Assembly (NCBI GenBank): GCA_008501785.1
Contig: QQUD01001041.1
Location: 1-5,632 of the forward strand
Direction: 5' to 3'
Length of the DNA stretch: 5,632 nt
Origin: Chloroflexota bacterium
GTDB lineage: Bacteria > Chloroflexota > Anaerolineae > Promineifilales > Promineifilaceae
Under the pieces are notes generated by a model. The model made no database searches and had not been told where the DNA came from. It saw only the letters and a program-made list of their open reading frames with translations. The position numbers and the translations under genes were made by a program. Below are positions 1-5,277 of this stretch, piece by piece; positions within the stretch are counted from its first letter, which is position 1; the number at the start of each line of letters is the position of its first letter.

Positions 1-651
1 GAGCGCTTGTCCAGGGATGGCGGGGATGATGAGAACACGGCCGTTTACAATATCAACCCGTGCATCTTGTGCGGATATGGCCAACTCATCTGCTTTTTCC
101 TGCAAAAATGCGTCGGCGATTGCGATGTCCATTTGCCACACGGGTTGCACTGGCACAGTGCCGCGATTATTAATGATTTGCTGCCATGAGTCTAGTGTGC
201 GACCTTGCGTGTGTGCTTGGGTAATGGTAGCGGGGACATCCAGCGAAATGCCTAATTCAGCCAGTGTGATGTCCCAACTGGCATTCAATGTTGTTAGATT
301 GATGGTTTGCTCATGCCAGTTTGCTTGCAGCGCTGTGGCGGCTGCGGTTTTGGTTTGAGTGCCTAATTCGACATCTAATACCGTAACACCAGGAAAGATG
401 ATTGGGCTGTTGTAGAACAATGCGGCTCCACTAGCGGCAACGACCAGCAGGCTAAACATCACGGTTATGGTGAAACCAAGCAGTAATGATTTTAGTGAGG
501 GCAGTTGCCAGCGTTGTCTTTCGTGTTTGGGGATGGGGAACCAGAGGGTGTCGAGGTTGTTGGTGGTGGGCGGTGAAGGTTCGGGGGAAACGGCCGACTT
601 GCGAAACGGCCGTCGATTATAAAATTGTGTCTTCTGTTCGTGAATTTCCAT
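1..651 (-). CDS. Membrane-anchored VanW / PG_binding_4-type envelope protein, N-terminal part (runs off left edge)
   Basis: The reading frame is open for 217 codons from the ATG at 651 down to base 1 and continues outside the window. Seen in the translation: a charged, proline-rich cytoplasmic segment (about residues 1-52), one strong hydrophobic helix (about 54-80), then an extracellular part. That part opens with a 'FPGVTVLDVELGTQT' stretch (86-100), followed by 'W-D-I-T-L-A-E-L-G-I-S-L-D' (126-138) and 'AHTQGRTLDSW' (146-156). Such a 'PGV-V-D-LG-T' start with a later 'ELG--D' and 'GR' is typical of the peptidoglycan-binding-4 domain found before VanW domains and before some YkuD L,D-transpeptidase domains. 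The catalytic or VanW part would lie beyond base 1, so the two cannot be separated here. The likely role is cell-wall binding or remodelling outside the membrane. The Shine-Dalgarno match is weak (GAGAA just upstream), but no other start suits the membrane topology better. Confidence 0.72.
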   Translation of the reverse strand, partial: MEIHEQKTQFYNRRPFRKSAVSPEPSPPTTNNLDTLWFPIPKHERQRWQLPSLKSLLLGFTITVMFSLLVVAASGAALFYNSPIIFPGVTVLDVELGTQTKTAAATALQANWHEQTINLTTLNASWDITLAELGISLDVPATITQAHTQGRTLDSWQQIINNRGTVPVQPVWQMDIAIADAFLQEKADELAISAQDARVDIVNGRVLIIPAIPGQAL

Positions 652-851
652 GTTTCTCAATATATCTAAACCAATACATGTCCCGTACGTTGCTTGTTAT
701 AACGTGTATTGTAACGAATTGGTTTCGTCGTTTACCCAACGCAACGCCCATTTCCACGCGCCATTCACGCTACGTGGGGAAGAAAAACACAGAAATGAAC
801 CGCCTCTCATAGAAATCATGCAACAAGTAATATCGGGAATAGGACGTTTCA

Positions 852-898
852 CGCAAAGACGCGAAGCCGCAAAGGAGGGGAAACTCAGCGTCTTTGTG
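852..898. repeat. REP-like interrupted inverted repeat with internal direct repeat
   Basis: CGCAAAGACGC at 852-862 can pair with GCGTCTTTGTG at 888-898 (11 positions, one G.T pair) around a 25-base loop. CGCAAAG also recurs directly at 868-874, 16 bases after the first copy. Intergenic elements built from CGCAAAG-type units are common in environmental bacterial genomes, so a dispersed non-coding repeat is more likely than a gene. Only one copy is in this window. Confidence 0.5.
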
Positions 899-1010
899 CC
901 TTTACATGACATAAAGTTAATTCGAATATTACCAAATTCCGTACCGGAGCAGGTACTAATTTTGTAGCTGAAACCCAAGACACCGTAGTTATCTATCGCG
1001 TAAGATGATG

Positions 1011-1035
1011 ACGAATCGATTCAACAGCAATTCGT
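1011..1035. promoter_or_regulatory. Possible operator: GAATCGATTC palindrome plus flanking half-site
   Basis: A perfect 10-bp palindrome, GAATCGATTC, lies at 1013-1022. It overlaps ACGAAT at 1011-1016, which is inverted again as ATTCGT at 1030-1035. It sits about 95 bp upstream of the small gene starting at 1129, a plausible place for a regulator site. This is a pattern only; no regulator is known for it and it may be chance in AT-rich DNA. Confidence 0.2.
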
Positions 1036-1128
1036 AAAAATAGCTAGATTCTTGAGCATTTCCGGAAAGGGGTAACACCCTGGTGCATCATTCTCAGTGA
1101 ATCTCCAAGTAATGATAGGAGACTCGAA

Positions 1129-1266
1129 ATGATCAAGAAAATGCGTATTCAAATTAACTATGTATTGTGTTTGATGTTTGTTGCTGGCATCTTTGTTTTG
1201 CCATTGGATCCACCGGCTAGGCCTATGGGGTGTGAAACGTCTACGGGATCTGTTTGTACGATATAA
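1129..1266 (+). CDS. Small membrane or secreted peptide, 45 aa, unknown function
   Basis: ATG at 1129 and TAA at 1264-1266 give 45 residues. The start is well supported: AGGAG at 1117-1121 lies 7 bases ahead of the ATG. The product has a basic N-terminus (MIKKMR), a hydrophobic stretch (about residues 11-26) and then a short polar tail containing 'DPPARPMGCETSTGSVCTI'. Cysteines are at 14, 35 and 43. This is the layout of a short signal- or anchor-bearing peptide whose tail (about 17-20 residues, with a Cys-x7-Cys pair) could be released or exposed outside the cell. I recognise no family. The gene stands alone on the plus strand, convergent with the TPR gene that ends at 1339. It could instead be the 5' remnant of a longer secreted-protein gene, or a chance frame. 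Confidence 0.5.
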   Translation: MIKKMRIQINYVLCLMFVAGIFVLPLDPPARPMGCETSTGSVCTI

Positions 1267-1270
1267 AAAT

Positions 1271-1333
1271 ATTTTCCCGGAAGCTTCGAATTAAGCGTTC
1301 TCATAAAAACAACTTCCTGGCTTTTGGGAAAAT
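1271..1333 (-). terminator. Possible terminator of the STAND/TPR operon
   Basis: ATTTTCCC (1271-1278) is the inverse complement of GGGAAAAT (1326-1333), and directly inside them GGAAG (1279-1283) matches CTTCC (1313-1317), giving a bulged stem. Read on the minus strand, the stem is followed by a T-rich tract (1260s) just past the TPR gene stop at 1339. The loop is long and the bulge is 8 bases on one side, so the call is weak. Confidence 0.25.
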
Positions 1334-1338
1334 GAATT

Positions 1339-2532
1339 TTAGCGGTGTTTTGAACGAATCGTTGTCCGCAAAGTCTCACATTCTTGCAGTAACGATTTGG
1401 CCCAGACATCATCGTCAAAGTCGGGCAGTATCTGTAAAGCTGCATCGATGGCCTTGATCGCCTGATCTGAATGACCAAGTTGATCGAGGGCCTTTGCCAG
1501 ACTTTTGTATGAATTAGCCAGCGGCAGCCGAATGTTCAATTGTTGGCGCAGTTTGATGCTGCGCCGTAAATAATGTTCTGCTGCTGCTGGTTCTCCTTTT
1601 TCTAACAAAACGTTGCCGAGATTATTGGCGATGATGGCCCGCAGAGGGAAATGTCCTGGCATATCATTTAGTTTTTTTTCGGCTTTGAAGAAGAGTGCTT
1701 CTGCTTCATCGAGGCGGGACATATCCACATAGAGGGACCCAAGTGACAACAAAGAGTGTACTTTATCAACCCGACTGGTTGATTGTTCAAGCAAGTCAAG
1801 TGCTTCTTCATAGGCTTGTTTAGCCGCCTCTAATTTGCCTTGGCGTTGGAGCACGATTGCCAGGCTGTTTAAAATGCGTGCTAATTGGGTCGGTTGCTGT
1901 ACGGCTCGACCAATGATCACTGCCTCTGATAGCTGCGTCTCTGCTTGATCGAATGCGCCCTGAGCCAGTGCAATCAACCCCAAATTGGCCAATACGGCCG
2001 TTACCTGTTTATCTACCCCCGGCTTATGCGCCAGCAATTGTAAGGCTGTCTGCCCATATGATTCGGCATCAGCGTAGGCACGTTTTATCCGATAGACTGA
2101 ACAGAGATGTGTGTTGGCTTCTGCCAATGCGACATCATTTTGTAACTTGCTTGCTAATGAGGCAGATTTTTTTAGCGCAGAAATAGCTGCATCTTGCTGA
2201 TCACTTGAGCGAAAAAGCTGACCCTGTTGCTTGTACAAATTACAGCGCAGCGTGTCATCATCTAGCACTGCAATCAGCTGACTCATGAGAGGCAGCCAGT
2301 TGTGCCAATGGCCTGCCTGTTCAATCCAAAAGAATACCTGGCACACTAATACGGCCGTATTTCTCCGTGTAGCTGCGTGCTGTATTCCCATTTGCACGGC
2401 ACGCAGCAGGTTCGGGAAATCAGGATTCAACGCCAGCATATCAGCATCTGCCAGGTGTGCCGTTTTTTGCTGCCAATAGGCAATATTTGCCTGCAATCCT
2501 TTCACAAATCTAGAGCTGATTTCGCTAGTCAC
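1339..2532 (-). CDS. TPR-repeat protein, translationally coupled partner of the STAND NTPase
   Basis: This encodes 397 residues if started at the GTG at 2532-2530. An ATG in the same frame at 2673 would add 47 residues, but those lie inside the NTPase gene and do not look like TPR sequence. The GTG overlaps the upstream TGA (GTGA, 2532-2529) and has AGGA nine bases ahead, so GTG is the better start. After a mixed N-terminal segment (1-90) come about seven tetratricopeptide units spaced some 40 residues apart (about 95-128, 134-168, 176-210, 216-250, 256-290, 297-331, 337-371). They carry the usual small/aromatic pattern, for example 'LANLGLIALAQGAFDQAETQ' (181-200) and 'LGNVLLEKGEPAAAEHYLRR' (305-324). 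No signal peptide or membrane helix is seen. TPR solenoids bind proteins or peptides. In STAND ATPases such a solenoid is usually fused C-terminally as the sensor that controls oligomerisation, so this is inferred to be the detached sensor half. Codon use and two ACGGCCGT sites match the neighbouring NTPase gene. Confidence 0.85.
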   Translation of the reverse strand: MTSEISSRFVKGLQANIAYWQQKTAHLADADMLALNPDFPNLLRAVQMGIQHAATRRNTAVLVCQVFFWIEQAGHWHNWLPLMSQLIAVLDDDTLRCNLYKQQGQLFRSSDQQDAAISALKKSASLASKLQNDVALAEANTHLCSVYRIKRAYADAESYGQTALQLLAHKPGVDKQVTAVLANLGLIALAQGAFDQAETQLSEAVIIGRAVQQPTQLARILNSLAIVLQRQGKLEAAKQAYEEALDLLEQSTSRVDKVHSLLSLGSLYVDMSRLDEAEALFFKAEKKLNDMPGHFPLRAIIANNLGNVLLEKGEPAAAEHYLRRSIKLRQQLNIRLPLANSYKSLAKALDQLGHSDQAIKAIDAALQILPDFDDDVWAKSLLQECETLRTTIRSKHR

Positions 2533-3932
2533 GACGTTATTTCCTGCGGCCAATGGATAATTTCTGTCCGTAAAAATGTTTCTGTCAGACGATGAATGCC
2601 GTATCTGCGTTCCCAGGCGGTGCCGCGCACTTCTAGCAAAGAGCGATTCGCCAGTTCGGTAATCGCTGTCCATAAATATTGTTCATCCAGGCTGCTAACT
2701 GCCAACAATTGCTCCGGTGTCATCCCAATGTCTGCGGCCATGGGCATTATTTCGAGGAGAATACGGCCGTTTTCACTCAACGATTGCCACGATTGCCAAA
2801 AAATATCGCGATACATTTCCTCAATTGCATTATGCTGGACGCTGATCAGATTTTTCAAGATTTGTGGCAGCGGTAGCACCAATGCCAACCCGACTACCAG
2901 CTTCAAGGCCAATGGGTTGCCTCCAATCGCTTCATATATTGGCTGCAAGATACTTTCCTCTGCTTGAGCTAATTCTGCCAGTCCAATGCTTTGTGCATGA
3001 TGGTTGATTAGTTTGAAGCTGTCTGCACGGGACAACTCTTCCAGGAAGACCGTCCATACTGCGGCTGTTTCTGGCAATCGTACCCGCGTAGTTAGCAAAA
3101 ATTTGCTGGGATTTGCCAGATCATGTAAACGTTCCACAAAATAAGCGGCATCTGTTTCAGATTCCAAATTGTCGATCACAATCAAGGACGGGACTGTTTT
3201 TAGAATTTGCCGCAATTGAGCATATCGTTCAGTAATTGAAGTGACAGAGGTTAAATCTAGCAGCATTTTTTCTGCTAATTGGGAAAGCAACTGATTCCAT
3301 CTTTCTGGAGAAGATTTAAGGCCATCCGACTTTTCAATGCGTAACCAGATTAATTGTTGGTAGGCAAAATAATCTACTGCTTCTCGTAAGGCAGCATCTG
3401 CAAGCGATGTTTTACCAATGCCACCAATGCCAACCAATGCCACTATCCAGGGGGCGTCTTCCAGTAAAAGCTTTTTGACAAGTGCCTGTTTTTTAGAAGC
3501 AATGCCAAAGAGTTGCCTGTAAGTTGCTGGGATCAATTGGGATTTGAGGGAGTGAGCTTTCTTTTGACGCAAAGCTGTTTCTTGCCCCCCGATGATGTCT
3601 GTTAGCCCGGTAATTGCGTCTCGCTGGCGGCGCTTCACCTGATCGGTACTCAGATACAGCCGATTGGCGACTTTTTGTATCTTTTCGCCATCTAAAAAGC
3701 GTGCTGTTAACAAGCGGGCGCTTTCGGCATTTTGTTTTCGCAATATTTCAATGCCATCAAGCAGGACCTGATTTGCTGCTAATCGATAGGCAGCAGGGCC
3801 ATTCCCATTGATTCCTTCGCGCTTGGCGCGTACTAACAACAAATCTTCCAATAAATTTTTTTGCGTTCCAGCCTGATCAGACCAGGCACGTAAAGCAGCG
3901 TAAACGGCCGTTCTCATGTCGTCTTGAGTCAT
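2529..3932 (-). CDS. NB-ARC STAND NTPase with N-terminal sigma-like helix-turn-helix
   Basis: This encodes 467 residues from the ATG at 3932, with AGGTGA at 3944-3939 six bases ahead. Residues about 71-114 form a helix-turn-helix resembling sigma-70 region 4 ('RFLDGEKIQKVANRLYLSTD' followed by 'QVKRRQRDAI'), so DNA binding is likely. The NB-ARC core follows: Walker A GIGGIGKT (168-175; Lys174, Thr175), Walker B LIVIDNLE (Asp254), a sensor strand KFLLTTR (277-283; Arg283) and GNPLAL (338-343). A winged-helix part (about 380-455) ends in 'YGIHRLTETFL' (444-454), where plant NLRs carry Met-His-Asp; here His447 is kept and the Asp position is Arg448. STAND proteins of this type are ATP/ADP-switched signalling hubs that oligomerise on sensing a ligand. 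The usual C-terminal repeat sensor is missing from this chain and is supplied by the next gene, which overlaps by four bases. The target of regulation is not shown by the sequence; the divergent plus-strand genes or the operon itself are candidates. Confidence 0.88.
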   Translation of the reverse strand: MTQDDMRTAVYAALRAWSDQAGTQKNLLEDLLLVRAKREGINGNGPAAYRLAANQVLLDGIEILRKQNAESARLLTARFLDGEKIQKVANRLYLSTDQVKRRQRDAITGLTDIIGGQETALRQKKAHSLKSQLIPATYRQLFGIASKKQALVKKLLLEDAPWIVALVGIGGIGKTSLADAALREAVDYFAYQQLIWLRIEKSDGLKSSPERWNQLLSQLAEKMLLDLTSVTSITERYAQLRQILKTVPSLIVIDNLESETDAAYFVERLHDLANPSKFLLTTRVRLPETAAVWTVFLEELSRADSFKLINHHAQSIGLAELAQAEESILQPIYEAIGGNPLALKLVVGLALVLPLPQILKNLISVQHNAIEEMYRDIFWQSWQSLSENGRILLEIMPMAADIGMTPEQLLAVSSLDEQYLWTAITELANRSLLEVRGTAWERRYGIHRLTETFLRTEIIHWPQEITS

Positions 3933-4194
3933 GTGTTGTCACCTGAGTGCGATAATTTTCACCAAAACAATCGTTCGCACCCATCCTACACCACCCTTGT
4001 GATTTTGTACACCGTGCAGCGCGAAATCGCCCTTCATTGCGCCAACTGCGCACCTTTTTGCACCCGCGCCGCACGAAAATCCCGCTATCGTACAGTGCGT
4101 GAGTTCAGACGGAACTGTGCCACCCTATTTGGCAGGTTGTAGCGTTGTTTTTCTATAATCTGCCAATCATTTTTTGCATTTTGGAAAAGCATAT
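3933..4194. promoter_or_regulatory. Divergent intergenic region with three inverted repeats
   Basis: This separates the minus-strand STAND operon from the plus-strand block. It holds the NTPase ribosome binding site (AGGTGA, complement of 3939-3944). Three inverted repeats can be read: GTGCGA/TCGCAC (3947-3952 with 3975-3980), next to the NTPase ribosome binding site; TGCGC-N5-GCGCA (4038-4052); and AGTTC-N5-GAACT (4102-4116), just upstream of the rightward promoter. The last two share a 5-5-5 layout, as dimeric regulators often require. The arms are short and individually weak. No confident promoter for the leftward operon was found. Confidence 0.35.
4129..4159 (+). promoter_or_regulatory. 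Candidate sigma-70 promoter for the rightward block
   Basis: A perfect -10 TATAAT lies at 4154-4159. A -35-like TTGGCA lies at 4129-4134, giving a 19-base spacer, longer than the ideal 17. Transcription would start near 4166, leaving a leader of about 30 bases before the ATG at 4195. The -10 is convincing; the -35 less so. Confidence 0.45.
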
Positions 4195-4518
4195 ATGGGT
4201 CTAAACAAAAAAGTTCAGCCACCATCTGTTGCTTTCGTGAGTGTGACGCCTGGCCTGGTGTGCAGTATTCGGGGAATTACGATTCATCCAGATACGTATC
4301 TTTCTCAGGAAATATCGCTTGTTTCGGATAAGCAGCAGCTTATTATTTTGACCGGTGGAAGATCGTGCGCAGCGCAAGCGCTTTCTGATCCACGGACCCA
4401 TCAATTGGTGCACCATATTTTGCAGCAAAATGGCTATATCGCTGTCATAGCCCAAGCGGAAAGGTTTGTTGCTGAAACGGGTTTATTACCGCCGGAATGG
4501 GTTATGATTTACCCATAG
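4195..4518 (+). pseudogene. DJ-1/PfpI-like domain fragment lacking catalytic residues
   Basis: This is 107 codons from the ATG at 4195, with a GGAA-type site at 4183-4186 and a TATAAT upstream. An alternative TTG start at 4174 has no added support. The product follows the middle of DJ-1/PfpI (class I glutaminase-like) proteins. It has an 'S-x-RGITIHPD' strand and loop (24-33), 'LIILTGG' (49-55, compare VVVLPGG), 'ALSDPR' (62-67), 'GYIAVIAQAE' (80-89, compare the AAICAGP nucleophile elbow) and 'GLLPPEWVMIYP' (96-107). The nucleophile Cys position is Ala86. The first 25-30 residues of the fold, with the conserved Glu, are absent, and so is the C-terminal third. A working DJ-1 enzyme (about 190 aa) is therefore ruled out. 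It may be a remnant, or a small derived protein still expressed from the upstream promoter. Its end overlaps the start of the TPR frame by 22 bases. Confidence 0.55.
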
Positions 4519-5049
4519 ATGTTGCTGAGCAAGTATCGTCAAAGTTTGAAGAACTTGGTGACAGAGAAAAACAGGAGCGTACCTTAGGAGGGATCGATGG
4601 ATTGTACTTTGATCAAGGAAAATATGACTTGGCGTTAGATAAATTCAAAGACGCTTTAGTGATTGATCAAGAGGTTAACAATCAAGAAGCGGAAGTTGCA
4701 ATCTATGGAATGATCGGGTTTACTTACTATCTGAAGGATTCGTATGAACGTGCAATCGAATCCTTTGAACAGCATCTGGAGTTGGCTTGTGATCTTAAGG
4801 ATAAAGAAGCAGAAGCTAGAGCATTATCAGGCCTTGGGGCTTCATATAATGGTCTGGAGCAATACGAAAAGGCTTTAGGCATGCTCGAACAAGCTTAAAC
4901 ATGGGCTAAAGAAGTTGGTGATATGTATTTAAAAGGAGATGTTTATGTAAACCAAGGAAATTCCTTTTTTTCTGGAGGCAAACAACAAATCATTAGAATA
5001 TTTTGAGCAGGGTCTTTTACTGTATCAACAAGTTGAAGATGTGGATACA
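4497..5049 (+). pseudogene. TPR-repeat gene, broken by a stop and a frameshift
   Basis: An open frame of 133 codons starts at the ATG at 4497 and stops at TAA 4896-4898. It holds TPR units with 40-residue spacing, for example 'GLYFDQGKYDLALDKFKDAL' (34-53) and 'GFTYYLKDSYERAIESFEQH' (74-93), plus a third unit cut off at 'LGMLEQA'. The same frame goes on after the TAA with TPR-like sequence ('TWAKEVGDMYLKGDVYVNQG'), so the stop looks like a mutated sense codon (TTA to TAA would fit). Past about 4972-4990 the TPR pattern moves to the +1 frame ('SLEYFEQGLLLYQQVEDVDT', from 4990), next to a run of seven T (4965-4971). That frame itself ends at TAG about 60 bases on. There is no good ribosome binding site at 4497. 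It is probably a decayed TPR gene; the first 133 residues could still be made. It is richer in A and T than the TPR gene at 1339-2532 and is not its obvious copy. Confidence 0.65.
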
Positions 5050-5051
5050 GT

Positions 5052-5219
5052 ACTAATCTTATTCAAAACCTGGGCAATGAGGAGCCTTTAGTAAATGGTG
5101 AAATACCTCATTGGGAAAAGGTTGTAGGTGTTAATTGGGGACAAAATGCTGAAGTGCCAGTTTATGAAGGCAAGGCATATTTTGATGGGCTGTCGCTAAT
5201 TGCATTGCCGCCAGAATAA
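5052..5219 (+). pseudogene. Fragment of a secreted beta-sandwich-like domain
   Basis: The frame that reads 'TNLIQNLGNEEPLVNGEIPH' then 'WEKVVGVNWGQN' from 5052 ends at TAA 5217-5219 with 'AYFDGLSLIALPPE'. It has no start codon or ribosome binding site of its own. The opening resembles the first strands of jelly-roll/galactose-binding-like modules of secreted proteins ('N-L-x-x-N-G-E-x-P-x-W'), and the ending resembles the last strand of such modules ('AYFDD-SL'). At about 55 residues it is under half the usual size, so an internal deletion may have joined the two ends. It directly abuts the broken TPR sequence in a third frame shift. The family assignment is by eye only. Confidence 0.35.
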
Positions 5220-5223
5220 TGTA

Positions 5224-5252
5224 AAGACAATTCGATGGTAAAGATTTATAAA
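5224..5252 (+). promoter_or_regulatory. Candidate promoter for the secreted-protein gene
   Basis: AAGACA (5224-5229, four of six matches to TTGACA) and TATAAA (5247-5252, five of six to TATAAT) are 17 bases apart. A start near 5259 would leave a short leader containing the AGGAG at 5265-5269. AT-rich DNA makes chance matches likely. Confidence 0.3.
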
Positions 5253-5277
5253 TTTCATAATGTCAGGAGAATTTAAT

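Larger units (their letters stand above)
652..1128. other. Gene-poor intergenic region of about 480 bp
   Basis: No convincing gene is seen here on either strand. The open frames present lack ribosome binding sites and domain-like composition, and they run across repeat-like DNA. The region should carry the promoter of the leftward envelope gene and that of the rightward small gene, but no clear -35/-10 pair can be defended for either. Contents noted: an interrupted inverted repeat at 852-898, a short GTACC/GGTAC hairpin at 941-956, a palindrome cluster at 1011-1035, and a small hairpin (1069-1073 with 1077-1081) in the leader of the small gene. Confidence 0.6.
37..3911. repeat. Dispersed 8-bp palindrome ACGGCCGT, six exact copies
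   Basis: Exact copies lie at 37-44, 606-613, 1994-2001, 2351-2358, 2763-2770 and 3904-3911; a one-base variant (ACGGCCGA) lies at 590-597. Chance expectation in 5.6 kb is about 0.1. All copies are inside minus-strand coding sequence. They are read in all three frames: as Thr-Ala-Val at three sites, Asn-Gly-Arg at two and Arg-Pro-Phe at one. The constraint is therefore on the DNA, not the protein. The pattern resembles the highly iterated palindrome (HIP1) of cyanobacteria in kind but has a different sequence. No copy occurs from 3912 to 5632. Confidence 0.8.

Noticed and set aside
17..358. Plus-strand open frame opposite the envelope gene
   Set aside because: It is a shadow of the minus-strand frame, which has a membrane helix and a recognisable domain pattern.
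687..705. ACGTT/AACGT inverted repeat and GTTATAAC palindrome as a promoter or operator of the envelope gene
   Set aside because: The arms are very short, and no -35/-10 pair at acceptable spacing could be matched to them.
941..956. GTACC-N6-GGTAC hairpin as a terminator
   Set aside because: The stem has only five pairs and no clear T tract follows, so it is not worth a separate call.
486..967. Two plus-strand open frames (486-812 and 650-967) near the envelope gene start
   Set aside because: One is largely antisense to the envelope gene, the other lies in repeat-like intergenic DNA. Neither shows a domain or a ribosome binding site.
697..978. Minus-strand open frame of 93 codons
   Set aside because: It runs through the CGCAAAG inverted repeat, has no ribosome binding site and no protein-like pattern.
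2533..2673. N-terminal extension of the TPR protein to an ATG at 2673
   Set aside because: The 47 extra residues overlap the winged-helix part of the NTPase gene out of frame and are not TPR-like. The GTG with the GTGA overlap and an AGGA ahead is a better start.
3877..4074. Minus-strand 65-codon open frame upstream of the NTPase gene
   Set aside because: It overlaps the NTPase start in another frame, is basic and featureless, and covers the regulatory region.
4174..4194. TTG start for the DJ-1-like fragment
   Set aside because: The ATG at 4195 has a GGAA-type site at suitable spacing; the seven extra residues add nothing to the fold.
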